DNA from: Nostoc linckia z4
GTDB lineage: Bacteria > Cyanobacteriota > Cyanobacteriia > Cyanobacteriales > Nostocaceae
NCBI RefSeq assembly: GCF_002608075.1
Contig: NZ_LAHA01000006.1
Location: forward strand, 148,785-212,784
Direction of reading: 5' to 3'
Length of the DNA: 64,000 nucleotides
Made by a program: the position numbers and the translations under genes. Shown here piece by piece: positions 1 to 9,904 of the stretch. Below the pieces are notes generated by a model that searched no databases, had not been told where the DNA came from, and saw only the letters and a program-made list of their open reading frames with translations. Numbering within the stretch: the first letter of the stretch is position 1; every line of letters begins with the position of its first letter.

Positions 1-545
1 ACATTTTCTGGGACTGGAGTCGTCTCAGGAGTTGGTAAAGGCGTTGGTTGTTGAATATCAGGGGGTGGAATGTCTGGAGCCGGAGATGGCTGTTGAGTCA
101 AATTGGTATTACTTTGAGGTATTTGTGCCGTTGTTGTGGAGGTTGGCACTATCACCTCTGGTGTGGCGTAGGCGGAGAGTGGTGAAGAGGTCGCAGTGTT
201 GGCGGTTTCCGTCTTAGGTGGAACGCCTAGCGTTAGCGCAGCATTAGCGACGTTAGGAGCGTTACCCGCGAACTCGTTGGGCGAAGCCGTTCTCGAAGAG
301 TAGGGCTTGTCGTCAGACATCGCTTTTGTTTTTTTACCAGGGAAAACTGCCACCACACGAGATTCTAGATGCTCGTTATTAGAGTCACTTTGACCAGTGT
401 CTTTTTCTGGCTGCTGATTGGTTTCCAGCGTCAAAACTTCGGTTGTCTGTTTTGAACTGTTGGCGGTTTGTGCATTTGCACTCGGTGAGCCACCCAAAGG
501 CGCTGCAATTGCTACTGCTGTCAGCAATACGGGATATAAACGCAT
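1..545 (-). CDS. N-terminal part of probable Omp85/BamA family outer-membrane assembly protein (runs off window)
   Basis: An open frame starts at an ATG at 545 and stays open to base 1, so about 181 residues are visible. The N-terminus is a signal peptide (MRLYPVLLTAVAIAA, probably cut near SANAQ). It is followed by a low-complexity Ser/Thr/Pro/Gln-rich region (for example PAPDIPPPDIQQPTPLPTPE). No POTRA or barrel domain is inside the window. The Omp85 call rests on context: the gene follows purC on the same strand, and in Synechocystis purC (slr1226) is followed by the Omp85 gene slr1227, as I recall. Cyanobacterial Omp85 proteins carry such a Pro-rich linker after the signal peptide. The product would insert barrel proteins into the outer membrane. 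Part of the linker is encoded by an interspersed repeat. Another secreted Pro-rich protein is possible. Confidence 0.6.
   Translation of the reverse strand, partial: MRLYPVLLTAVAIAAPLGGSPSANAQTANSSKQTTEVLTLETNQQPEKDTGQSDSNNEHLESRVVAVFPGKKTKAMSDDKPYSSRTASPNEFAGNAPNVANAALTLGVPPKTETANTATSSPLSAYATPEVIVPTSTTTAQIPQSNTNLTQQPSPAPDIPPPDIQQPTPLPTPETTPVPEN
217..330. repeat. Interspersed repeat inside the coding sequence of the Omp85-like gene
   Basis: The stretch contains GTTAGCG/GCGTTACC iterations and the block TTGTCGTCAGACATCGCTTT. That block recurs with one change at 17527-17546 in non-coding DNA (TTGTCGTCAGACATGGCTTT). Similar GCGTTAGCG blocks occur at 38929-38942. The repeat is in frame within the gene and codes for part of the linker between the signal peptide and the Pro-rich tract. 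Confidence 0.6.
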
Positions 546-765
546 TTTACTTATGATTCCTCTTCACAACCACACACACCATCACAAATTAGTCATTAGT
601 CATTAGTCACTAGTCATTAGTCATTTGGCATTGGGGAGCCACTGCGCCCTTGCGGCTGTGCCGACTGAAAGCAAGTGGCATCATCGGGCATTGTTTTTTT
701 ACAAAAGACGAAGGACAAATGACAAAGGACAATCCACACGAGTTTAATAGATTTTTCCCAGTTTT

Positions 766-1503
766 TTAATTATTACTATCTATTGCTTTTAGTACTCGCT
801 GTAAAACCTCCTGGTAGGCATCTTCTACATTTCCTAAGTCCCGACGAAATCGGTCTTTGTCTAGTATGCGGCGGTTTGAGTCTGCTTCTTTGGTATCCCA
901 CAAACGGCAGGTGTCGGGGCTAATTTCGTCTGCCAAGAGCAACTGCTGTTGTGAGTCCAAACCAAATTCTAGTTTGAAGTCCACTAGGGTAACGCCGCAC
1001 CGCTGCCAAAAACCATTGAGAAACTCGTTGATTTGCAATGCTAGATGTGTAATTGCATCGACTTGTTCCGGCGTGGCTAACTCTAGCAGGTACAGGCGAT
1101 CGCGTGTCAACAAAGGATCTCCTAATTCATCGTTTTTGTAATAAAACTCAACCAAAGGCTGTTTGAGAATTGTACCCACGGGTAACCCTGTTTGCTGACA
1201 CAGGCTGCCAGCTGCAATATTTCTAATCACTACTTCTAAAGGCAAAATCTTTACTGCTCTCACCCGCATCTGATTAGGGGCAGGGCTGTCAATAAAGTGA
1301 GTCTTTATACCATTTGCCTCCAACTGTTTAAAAAGCTGGCTGGAAATGCGGCAATTAATTTCTCCTTTTCCTTGAATACTGCCGCGCTTTTGGGCGTTAA
1401 ATGCTGTGGCATCATCCTTGAAATCAGCCAACAAGACTTGCGGATCGTCCGTTGCATAGAGAATTTTTGCTTTGCCTTCGTATAGCTTGGAATTAACAGA
1501 CAT
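766..1503 (-). CDS. purC: Phosphoribosylaminoimidazole-succinocarboxamide synthase (SAICAR synthetase)
   Basis: The enzyme joins CAIR and L-aspartate, using ATP, to give SAICAR in cytosolic purine synthesis. The 245-residue product has the usual length. The family landmarks are present: N-terminal LYEGKAKILY, the central KILPLEVVIRNIAAGS segment, a VDFKLEFG strand, and LLADEISPDTCRLWD. I chose the ATG at 1503 (MSVNSKLYEGKAK), which fits the family. An in-frame ATG at 1542 would add 13 poorly conserved residues. Neither start has a strong Shine-Dalgarno sequence. It lies upstream of the Omp85-like gene on the same strand, but with a 220-base gap of repeats, so cotranscription is uncertain. purE is elsewhere in the window (32678-33190). 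Confidence 0.95.
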   Translation of the reverse strand: MSVNSKLYEGKAKILYATDDPQVLLADFKDDATAFNAQKRGSIQGKGEINCRISSQLFKQLEANGIKTHFIDSPAPNQMRVRAVKILPLEVVIRNIAAGSLCQQTGLPVGTILKQPLVEFYYKNDELGDPLLTRDRLYLLELATPEQVDAITHLALQINEFLNGFWQRCGVTLVDFKLEFGLDSQQQLLLADEISPDTCRLWDTKEADSNRRILDKDRFRRDLGNVEDAYQEVLQRVLKAIDSNN

Positions 1504-1542
1504 GGTGGCAGGTAGAATTGTAGGCGTTTGAGGCTTCACCAT

Positions 1543-2160
1543 TTTATCTTTAGTTATTAACCATTGGCCAATACTAATGACTAAGACGACGAGACGACAA
1601 TTCCTTCCATCCTTAGAAGAAACGGACTTCCTCGTTGTCTTTTGGTGAAAATAGTTGTAAGAGTTTGGTTTTTCAGTGAATGATTAGTCAACACGAGCCG
1701 ATTACTTGAGATTCAGGACTTGATCTCTAACTTTTAACAGAAGACAATTAGATTTAGTAAGTGCTAAATTTTTCGTGTGTAATTTATTCATTCGTAGTCT
1801 CCTTGTAATTATTTTTGCAAAGAAAATTTAAATAAATTGTATATATTAATACCTGGTAAATAAGGGTTTCTAGCGAAGTTAATTACAATACCAATTTCAT
1901 AAATTAAGATGAGATAAATTGACAATTGAGAGAAAAATTAAATATTCTCTCTAGTCGCTTTAGCAGAGACTTTCTTTGTAAAGTTTACGGTGAAAGTTTT
2001 TTAACCTTTAGACTTTAGTTTCAATATCTGAATCGACCAATTCCCGGATCGCTAGTTGTAAATGGAGTTTGATGATTGGGTTTACCCAGTCTGACAAACA
2101 AAGAACGGGTTACCTAGTGATTTAGCTGCCAAAATTTGAACAAACGAGGGAATTTAATAA
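1543..2160. other. Intergenic region between purC and the DUF7219 gene, no gene seen
   Basis: AT-rich DNA of about 620 bases between divergent genes. It should hold both promoters. I see no convincing reading frame, RNA gene or operator in it. Confidence 0.5.
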
Positions 2161-2433
2161 ATGGAGAGAAAAATAGTGAATAAGGATGATTTTATCTATC
2201 CTCGCGGTCGCTACTACGGTCAAGTAAAACCAGAAAACTTGGTGTTTAACGCGAATCTACAGGAATTTGCCCAAAAAGTAAGCTACATTTGCAACCTGGA
2301 AACGGGTGGAAAAATGCCTCCAGATGAAGCTTACGACCAAATCAAGGATTTATGGAAACAGTTGAAACGCTCAAAAAAAGAGCTGAAAATTGGTGAAAAT
2401 CCATTTTTGGATGATGGGGAAATTCCAGATTGA
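2161..2433 (+). CDS. Small conserved cyanobacterial protein, DUF7219-like
   Basis: This 90-residue protein has the conserved block FIYPRGRYYGQVKPENLVFN followed by LQEFAQKVSYICNLETGGK and a basic helical segment (LWKQLKRSKKEL). From memory this pattern is the DUF7219 family, present in most cyanobacteria and often wrongly labelled as isopropylmalate synthase. There is no signal peptide or membrane segment, so a cytosolic role is likely. Its function is unknown. The start is the ATG at 2161 after AATTTAATAA, without a clear ribosome site. The gene stands alone and is convergent with the adenylate cyclase gene. Confidence 0.8.
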   Translation: MERKIVNKDDFIYPRGRYYGQVKPENLVFNANLQEFAQKVSYICNLETGGKMPPDEAYDQIKDLWKQLKRSKKELKIGENPFLDDGEIPD

Positions 2434-2515
2434 AAAGCTAATTGAGAACGAATAGCCCAAAGTTAAACCCAAAAAAAGCATTTGTTGACTTTCAGTTACC
2501 TTGTAACCTTGGCTG

Positions 2516-5137
2516 TTACTTAGCAATCATTGTCCAAACACCATCCCAAGATTCTGGAGGCGGCGTTTGTAGGTAACTACAAGCACGTTCTAGGTGGATA
2601 TTCACGGCTTGGTCTTGGGGTTTGATGCGTTTAGCAGCTTCAAAGCAAGCGATCGCTTGGGAGAAGTTACGCAATAAATAAGCCGAACGTCCTGTATGAT
2701 AGTGAAACAAAAACTCTTGAGTTTTGGGATCTAAAGGAATACTGCGATCGCCAATTAGCTCGTAGATATCAACAGCTTGGTGTTTTCCTTTGACTCGAAT
2801 TCTATCTAACTGCCGCACCCAAATGCGATCGCTGCAAAGCTGGTAAGTAAATTCACTTAATAGAATATCACAACCGTATTCCTTAGTTACTCCTTCTAAG
2901 CGCGAACTTAAATTTACGCCGTCGCCAATTACGGTGTAATCCATTCGTTTGCGCGAACCAATATTACCCGAAACCACTTCCCCAGAACTAATCCCAATCC
3001 CAATACGGATTTCTGGCTGTGCTTGAATAATTCGTCGCTGGTTAAATTCTTCTAAGCGTTGTCGCATATCCAAGGCTGATTGTACAGCTCTCCAAGCATG
3101 GTTTTCTGTCAGTGGTAGCGGCGCACCAAATACTGCCATTAAAGCATCACCAATAAATTTATCGAGTGTGCCTTCGTAATTAAACACTGCCTCCACCATC
3201 GTTTCAAAATACTGATTTAGCAGCGATACCACCTCAGCTGCACCGAGATTTTCCGTAAGTGTTGTGTAACCTCGGATATCAGAAAATAAAATGGTTACTT
3301 CTTTACGTTCGCTTACCATTAAGCCATCTTCCCCCAAAGCCATGACTTGTTCCACTACGTGGGGCGTCAGGTAACGGGACATGGTAGTTTTCATGCGTTT
3401 TTCTTGACTGATGTCTTCCAACACCACCAAACCACCACGGACACCGCCTTCTGGGTTAGTCAGGGGATTAACAGTGAGATTGATGCTGCGTTCTAAGATT
3501 TGCACCTCATGGGATGTGAGAAACTTAGACTTGGAAGTCAGGGGTTGATTCCAGGGAATAAAAACATCGGGATTATGGCGATCGCGCACTGCTAAACTTA
3601 AGTACTGAGTTTTGGATGCTGAGTCTTGAATGAAACTCAAAACTGGACACTGACTCAACGCCCCGCTATCGCTAACAACATTCGTCACTTGATACAATCC
3701 CACAACTAAACTTTGCTCTGGCACATAATGTTTAGCTCCAGTTTTTAAACTATCTTCTAGCCGCATTTGCAGATTTTCAATGGGCACAACTTCCCAAACT
3801 CGGCGGCCAATCAAATTTTGTTCCCACAAAAGCTTGTTGGTTTTAGTAGTAGTAGCATCTCCAATGGGACAACCCAATAACTCCAAGGCTGCATCATTAA
3901 TTGTGACAATTTTTCCTGCCATATCTGTGGAAATTACAGCATCGGAAAGACTCTGTAAAATGTCTTTTTGATACTGTTTTTCTAACAATACATTTTCAAA
4001 TAAACGAGCATTTTCTAAAGCGATTCCCGCCTGGATATTAAAAGCCCGCATAAACTCTTCATCAGAGGCAGTAAAACTGCTTTGTTGTTTATTAATTAAT
4101 TGCGTTACACCAATCAATTCATTGGCCGAATTAAACACAGGTAAACATAAAATATTGCGAGTTACGTACCCAGTTTTTGTATCTGTAGTCGGGTCAAAGC
4201 GGGGATCTTTGTAAGCATCAGGAATATTGAGAGCTTCACCGGTAGAAGCTACATAGCCAGCAATGCCACGGTTAGCAGGAATGCGAATTTCAATTAAATT
4301 TATACCATCTGCTGCCGCTACTTTTGTCCAGAGTTCGCTCATTTCTTTACGATATAAAAATAGCGTACTGCGGTCTGCTTGCATTAAAATTCGGGCTTGC
4401 TCCATGACTATTTGCAAAGTCGCTTCTAAATCCAAACTTTGCCCTAATGTTTGAGTTGCGCGCAGTAAAGCCGTTGCGCCTCTTTGATTCCGGGCAGCGA
4501 CATAAAAAGATTGGCAGCTTTCTAGGATAATTCCAATGGAAGCAGCGAAATCTCGAAAACGTTCTTCATCATCATAATTAAATGGAATATTTCCAGTTTT
4601 ATTAGCCAGTTGCACTACCGCTACAGTTTGATTTTTGCTACTAATAACTGGCATACATAAAATATTGTGAATTTTGTAGCCCATTTGTTTTTCCAGTTCT
4701 GGGCTAAATAAAGGATGAGTGGAAGTATCAGATATATTTAAATATTGCCCCGTACTTGCAACATGACCAGGAATACCGACTGTGATGGGAGTACGAATTT
4801 CTAAGAATTTTTGAGTATTATCTTGGGGAACTTTTGACCAGAGTTGACCTTTATCATGGTCAACTAAAAAAATAGCTGTGTGTTCTGCTTGCAGGATTTG
4901 ACCAATTTTGAGGGTAATTGCTTCCAGGACTTTCTCCAACATCGTTTCTAGAGCTTCATTATTAATTAATTCAATGGCTCTGAGAAATTGCTGGAACTCA
5001 GCTGTTATAAAATCTAATAAACAAACAAATTCATTAACAGATAAATCTTTAACGCGACGCAGTAGGGCGTGAGTACGATTAACTTGAGTTAGTTCAGTTA
5101 ATGTAGCCAAGACGCTACCAGGATTAGGGAGTGTCAT
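2516..5137 (-). CDS. GAF-GAF-PAS class III adenylate cyclase (CyaB1/CyaB2 type)
   Basis: The 873-residue protein converts ATP to cyclic AMP. The order seen is GAF-A (about 60-215), GAF-B (about 235-390), a PAS-like segment (about 395-560), a class III cyclase domain (about 620-815) and a short TPR-like tail. Both GAF domains carry the NKFDE signature of cyclic-nucleotide-binding GAFs (NKTGNIPFNYDDE and NKQQSSFTASDE), which suggests cAMP feedback activation as known for Anabaena CyaB1. In the catalytic domain the metal aspartates lie in FSDIRGYT and FIGDALMAV. The adenine-specifying Lys (TLDKFIGD) and Thr (DYTVIGDG) are present, as are Asn and Arg of NLSSRLE, so it is predicted to be an active adenylate rather than guanylate cyclase. 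There is no membrane segment. I cannot tell whether it is the CyaB1 or the CyaB2 orthologue. Confidence 0.93.
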   Translation of the reverse strand: MTLPNPGSVLATLTELTQVNRTHALLRRVKDLSVNEFVCLLDFITAEFQQFLRAIELINNEALETMLEKVLEAITLKIGQILQAEHTAIFLVDHDKGQLWSKVPQDNTQKFLEIRTPITVGIPGHVASTGQYLNISDTSTHPLFSPELEKQMGYKIHNILCMPVISSKNQTVAVVQLANKTGNIPFNYDDEERFRDFAASIGIILESCQSFYVAARNQRGATALLRATQTLGQSLDLEATLQIVMEQARILMQADRSTLFLYRKEMSELWTKVAAADGINLIEIRIPANRGIAGYVASTGEALNIPDAYKDPRFDPTTDTKTGYVTRNILCLPVFNSANELIGVTQLINKQQSSFTASDEEFMRAFNIQAGIALENARLFENVLLEKQYQKDILQSLSDAVISTDMAGKIVTINDAALELLGCPIGDATTTKTNKLLWEQNLIGRRVWEVVPIENLQMRLEDSLKTGAKHYVPEQSLVVGLYQVTNVVSDSGALSQCPVLSFIQDSASKTQYLSLAVRDRHNPDVFIPWNQPLTSKSKFLTSHEVQILERSINLTVNPLTNPEGGVRGGLVVLEDISQEKRMKTTMSRYLTPHVVEQVMALGEDGLMVSERKEVTILFSDIRGYTTLTENLGAAEVVSLLNQYFETMVEAVFNYEGTLDKFIGDALMAVFGAPLPLTENHAWRAVQSALDMRQRLEEFNQRRIIQAQPEIRIGIGISSGEVVSGNIGSRKRMDYTVIGDGVNLSSRLEGVTKEYGCDILLSEFTYQLCSDRIWVRQLDRIRVKGKHQAVDIYELIGDRSIPLDPKTQEFLFHYHTGRSAYLLRNFSQAIACFEAAKRIKPQDQAVNIHLERACSYLQTPPPESWDGVWTMIAK

Positions 5138-5294
5138 GGAAATTTTAGATTTTAAATTTTAAATTTTAGATTTTGGGCATTAGGAGTTAGGAGTTGGGAG
5201 TTGGGAGTTAGGAGTTAGGAATTATTACCTCTGTTCCCTGCTCCCTGTTTGCTCGTTGCCTGTTCATGTCCCTCATCCCCCCAATACCCAATAC

Positions 5295-6416
5295 CTATTG
5301 TCGAGAAAATACCACCTTTTGATAGTAATCTTGGAGCTGGAAAGTGGCGGCTGCCCAACCCCAGCTTTCTGCTTCCCTACGAGCATTTTGACGGATGATG
5401 TCTCGTTGTTGTTTCTGTTCTAAGAGGCGGACAGTAGCTGCAATTGCCCCTTGAACATCTACTGTTGGCTCAAAAAGATATCCATTAACACCATCTGTGA
5501 CAATATCAGGGATGCCTCCAGAACGGGCTGCTACTACTGGACAACCCGCTGCCATTGCTTCTAGCAATACTAAGCCTAGTGTTTCGGTTCGGGAGGGAAA
5601 AATAAAGGCGTCAGCACTGGCAAAGGCAGAACCTAATTCTTGCCCCATGAGATAGCCAACAAAATGAGTGTTTGTACCAGCAAAGTGTTTTTCCAGTGCT
5701 TGGCGGTGAGGGCCATCCCCGACTAATGCTAATCGAGCTTCGGGTATTGCTTCTAAAATTGGTTTGATGCGCTCAATTTCTTTTTCAGCCGAAAGACGCC
5801 CAACGTAAAGTAGTAAGGGACTTTCTGGATGATTTTGCGATAGACGCGATCGCATTTCTACACTAGCTAAATCCGGATGAAATAATTCTGTATCCACCCC
5901 ACGCTGCCATAAATCCACCCGTTCAATACCGTGTGCTGACAGTTCCTCCATCATCGCTGTGGAGGTACACAAATTCAAGGCTGCTTGATTATGAGCGCCT
6001 TTTAGCAGTTCCCAAAGTAGCCCTTCTAGCATACCCAAGCCGTAATGCTGGAGATACTGGGGTAAATGGGTATGATAAGAGGCCACTAAGGGTATTTTCA
6101 GGGTTTTGCTATAAAATATACCAGCTAATCCCAAAACAGCTGGATTCACGACATGAATAATATCTGGCTGAAAATCTTCTAAGGCATAACCAATGGCTGG
6201 GCGCGGAAGTGCCATTTTTAATTCTGGATACAATGGCAGAGGAAAGCCAGTAACGCCGTAAACTTTAGCGCCTTTATGTTCTGTGATGCCTCCCTCAGGG
6301 GCAACCACCAGCACTTGATTGCCATTGCGTTGTAAATGATCCACTGTGTGGCGCAGGCGCGTTACAATGCCGTCAACCTTGGGTAAAAAGGTTTCGGTGA
6401 ATAGAGCAATTCTCAT
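5295..6416 (-). CDS. sqdX: Sulfoquinovosyltransferase, glycosyltransferase family 4
   Basis: The enzyme moves sulfoquinovose from UDP-sulfoquinovose to diacylglycerol, the last step of sulfolipid (SQDG) synthesis at the membrane. The 373-residue protein has a GT-B fold: N-terminal MRIALFTETFLPKVDGIVTR, a QRGVDTELFHP motif near residue 200, LLYVGRLSAEKEI, and the family 4 EX7E motif in SRTETLGLVLLEAMAAG. The identification is strengthened by sqdB (7080-8240) two genes upstream on the same strand. The three genes are separated by only 6 and 12 bases, so they form one transcription unit with an unusual gene between the two sulfolipid genes. Confidence 0.95.
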   Translation of the reverse strand: MRIALFTETFLPKVDGIVTRLRHTVDHLQRNGNQVLVVAPEGGITEHKGAKVYGVTGFPLPLYPELKMALPRPAIGYALEDFQPDIIHVVNPAVLGLAGIFYSKTLKIPLVASYHTHLPQYLQHYGLGMLEGLLWELLKGAHNQAALNLCTSTAMMEELSAHGIERVDLWQRGVDTELFHPDLASVEMRSRLSQNHPESPLLLYVGRLSAEKEIERIKPILEAIPEARLALVGDGPHRQALEKHFAGTNTHFVGYLMGQELGSAFASADAFIFPSRTETLGLVLLEAMAAGCPVVAARSGGIPDIVTDGVNGYLFEPTVDVQGAIAATVRLLEQKQQRDIIRQNARREAESWGWAAATFQLQDYYQKVVFSRQ

Positions 6417-6422
6417 AAAAAA

Positions 6423-7067
6423 CTATTCAGTCCAGGCAGATAATCCCAGCTTTTCTTGCGTTTCGACATCAAAAACAGAGTAAACTATCTCCTGTGGTGT
6501 AATCAATTGTTCACAGTCAGACTTAATGTTTTGCCGCTGCGTTTTTACAAAGTCTGAGATATCCTCGATGTTCATAATCCAATCTTTGGCATAAGCAGCT
6601 AGGACTTGACCACGCAACCCTAACTGAATAGCGCGTCGTTCTAATTTTGTACCCAATGGATGACGATCTGGATCCCATTGCAAACGAACTTGTGAGTGCT
6701 TTAGTGCTGTTTGCCACGCACTTTTGTTGGGATAAAGTTGTGGAACAAAGCTAGAATGAACAGCTGCCTTTAAAATTTCATTAAAAGCCCAACGCTTAAT
6801 CCAAATAGCCAACACCACCTCTTGCCCAGTTTTTGTACCCCATCCAGAACGATACATCATCCACAGGAAGTTTGGTTTGATCCAACTCATACGGTCAAAA
6901 CTGAACTCACCACCAAAATAACCGTAGGTGGCGGCGAAGTCACCAATAGCTGGACGATATGCCTGATAAACAACAATTGACTGGTCGTCATATTGTGCTA
7001 AAATATGCCGACCAGTTTTTGGCCAGTTATTGACTTGAGTGAAATAAGGTTCTGTTATCAGCCGCAC
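6423..7067 (-). CDS. DUF4291 domain protein inside the sulfolipid operon
   Basis: The 214-residue protein begins MRLITEPYFTQ and contains GRHILAQYDDQSIVVYQAYRP, GEFSFDRMSWIKPNFLWMMYRSGW and LQWDPDRHPLGTKLERRAIQLGL, which I recognise as DUF4291. The conserved Trp, Asp, His and Arg residues suggest a compact catalytic or nucleotide-binding fold, but no activity is established that I know of. There are no membrane segments. It sits between sqdB (12 bases upstream) and sqdX (6 bases downstream), so it is almost certainly cotranscribed with them. That position may reflect insertion into an older sqdB-sqdX pair rather than a role in lipid synthesis. Confidence 0.88.
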   Translation of the reverse strand: MRLITEPYFTQVNNWPKTGRHILAQYDDQSIVVYQAYRPAIGDFAATYGYFGGEFSFDRMSWIKPNFLWMMYRSGWGTKTGQEVVLAIWIKRWAFNEILKAAVHSSFVPQLYPNKSAWQTALKHSQVRLQWDPDRHPLGTKLERRAIQLGLRGQVLAAYAKDWIMNIEDISDFVKTQRQNIKSDCEQLITPQEIVYSVFDVETQEKLGLSAWTE

Positions 7068-7079
7068 GCAGGATTAACT

Positions 7080-8246
<1,167 letters not shown>

Positions 8247-8334
8247 TTACTCGCTGATAGCTTAATCTATCAGGTTTGTGTCCCCTCTCAATCATCATTC
8301 TGAGAGAGATGTCAATTTTGGGCATGGGGCTTTC

Positions 8335-8462
8335 TAGGAAGTGTGGGAGGTGTGGGAGGTGTGGGAGGAAGGAGGGGGAAGCATAAATTCTCTTTCCCCC
8401 CACACTCCCCACACTCCCCACACTCCCTCATCCCCCCATCTCCCCATCTCCCTTATCTCCCA
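8335..8462. repeat. Tandem GGTGTGGGA and CCCCACACT repeats upstream of sqdB
   Basis: A short unit (GGTGTGGGA) is repeated at 8342-8368, and a complementary unit (CTCCCCACA) is repeated at 8398-8430. The two blocks can pair into a hairpin. They are followed by a C-rich run of CATCTCCC units. This is typical low-complexity intergenic DNA of Nostocales. Reading frames predicted here are pure repeat translations. Confidence 0.7.
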
Positions 8463-8481
8463 ATGCCCCATTCCAAACAAC

Positions 8482-9009
8482 TCAAGACTTCGGAATCCGA
8501 TATTGCTGAGCAATGTAATAGAACAAACGGTAGTAATTTGGAAATTCTTGGCTGTTGCTTCGTCCCTGCCAATAGTATTGCACTTGATTATGAGTTAGTG
8601 TCAGTGTCATTGAAGTTGCTTGACGATCTACTTCTACAACCAGTACGCCGGATACTCCTTGGACGGTTTTAAAGTTGGGTTGTATTTTTTTCCCAGACTG
8701 TAGGCTTTTGTCAATGGAATTTGCTAGCTGATGACTTGCCCACCCACGAATTTCCACTGTTTTGTTCTGGGGGGAAATCAATCCAATCCCATCATCGTTT
8801 TCTGGGCCTGGTAAAGAATTCCAATTACTCGGATATGGAAACTCAAAACCGTAACGAGAGTTGCTATAAGTTTTCCAGGTAATGGCTTCAACGTTAAAAT
8901 CGGCCGCCGTACAACTCCACAGCAAGAACGATAAGGGAATGAAAAATTTTTTTATCTGGACTGCCTTGTGCCTTTTGCCCCCCACCCGATCCTGACGATA
9001 AATATTCAC
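8482..9009 (-). CDS. Small putative lipoprotein, function unknown
   Basis: The product has up to 175 residues. A hydrophobic segment FFIPLSFLLWSC ends in a Cys that looks like a lipobox (LLWSC), so export and lipid attachment are likely. The rest is soluble and beta-rich, with YSNSRYGFEFPYPSNW near residue 50, the typical start of a PsbP-like or DUF1795-type stress-protein fold. I assign no function. The start is uncertain: the frame opens at a GTG at 9009 inside a dispersed repeat (similar to 26243-26271), and a GTG at 8985 is an alternative that removes eight repeat-coded residues. Confidence 0.7.
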   Translation of the reverse strand: MNIYRQDRVGGKRHKAVQIKKFFIPLSFLLWSCTAADFNVEAITWKTYSNSRYGFEFPYPSNWNSLPGPENDDGIGLISPQNKTVEIRGWASHQLANSIDKSLQSGKKIQPNFKTVQGVSGVLVVEVDRQATSMTLTLTHNQVQYYWQGRSNSQEFPNYYRLFYYIAQQYRIPKS

Positions 9010-9040
9010 GACGACCTACTTAGAAGTACCAAAAAATATA

Positions 9041-9229
9041 TCTCTATCTCAATACTTGTCGGGTTTTGGGGAAAAGGGGAAAGAAAAAACCTTTACCCTT
9101 TACCCTTTAACCCCTTCGGGGTTCGCCAGTCGCTCATGGGGGAAACCCCCAAGACCGCGCTGGCTCACCTTTTCCCAAAACCAAATTCCGAGTTGAAAAT
9201 GCACAAAGCGAGCAGTATTGATCTCTATC
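9041..9229. mobile_element. Non-autonomous mobile element (MITE-like), copy 1, with target duplication
   Basis: The element occupies 9049-9221. It starts TCAATACT and ends AGTATTGA, exact complements. Just inside are GGGTTTTGGGGAAAAGG (9060-9076) and its near complement (CCTTTTCCCAAAACC, 9167-9181). The octamer TCTCTATC flanks it at 9041-9048 and 9222-9229, a clean target duplication. It has no gene of its own. A second copy lies reversed at 38824-39019. The core contains the common cyanobacterial block TGGGGGAAACCCCC. Confidence 0.88.
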
Positions 9230-9457
9230 TCGTTTTTAGAGCTAAGCTACTGCTGCTTGATTAAATCTGGGTAAATTCCAGATAACCGTTTTATAAGTAA
9301 CTCAATTTACCAAAGATGTCACTACTTCACACAGTGAATTCTATATTATGTAAACAAATGTAACGAAATAGCCGTCAAAACGTTTTACTGTCTTGACAAT
9401 GAATAGAAGAATCGATAACGTAATATACATACCCGGGTAAGACCGTTAAAGAGTTAT

Positions 9458-9811
9458 ATGCAAACGCAAACTAAGCAAAAGGTCACTTTGTATTTATCGC
9501 CAGAATTGCACAGAAAACTGAAGATTCGTTCAGCAATCGATTGCCAAGCAATGTCAGATCTTGCCGAACGTGCCCTCACTTTTTACCTGTCTAATTCGGA
9601 TTTAGTAGATGAAGTTGAAGCTTCATCTTATGGGCGGACTCATAGAGTTTATTCATGCCCGACTTGTAATAGCTCATTAGTCTTACGTGATGGGGAACTG
9701 GTTACTTTAGGCAATCAGCCAGGAGTAGTTGGTCAAGAGCATCTTTCCATTGATGAAATAAATGAAGATGAAACCCATCCCAAGGGTGAGGAAGAGTTGG
9801 TTCCTTGCTAG
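9458..9811 (+). CDS. Ribbon-helix-helix DNA-binding protein with a C-terminal CxxC segment
   Basis: The 117-residue protein starts KVTLYLSPELHRKLKIRSAIDCQAMSDLAERALTFYLS (split here: strand KVTLYLS, then two helices), a typical RHH/CopG DNA-binding fold in residues 8-46. A short linker leads to YSCPTC (Cys 67 and 70) and an acidic tail ending in Cys. With only one CxxC pair, a zinc site would have to be shared in a dimer. The gene ends 93 bases before the ycf46 gene, on the same strand, so it may regulate or be cotranscribed with ycf46 and ycf35. The function is inferred from the fold only. Confidence 0.85.
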   Translation: MQTQTKQKVTLYLSPELHRKLKIRSAIDCQAMSDLAERALTFYLSNSDLVDEVEASSYGRTHRVYSCPTCNSSLVLRDGELVTLGNQPGVVGQEHLSIDEINEDETHPKGEEELVPC

Positions 9812-9904
9812 ATAGGAATGATGAATGAATAATTCATCATTTCGGTTGCCTTTACTAAAAGCAATGTCTCTACTGTCTCTATTAGGTCTCAAGTAGGTCG
9901 ATGT

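Noticed and set aside
8343..8672. 109-codon plus-strand frame
   Set aside because: It translates the GGTGTGGGA repeat tract and then the antisense of the lipoprotein gene.
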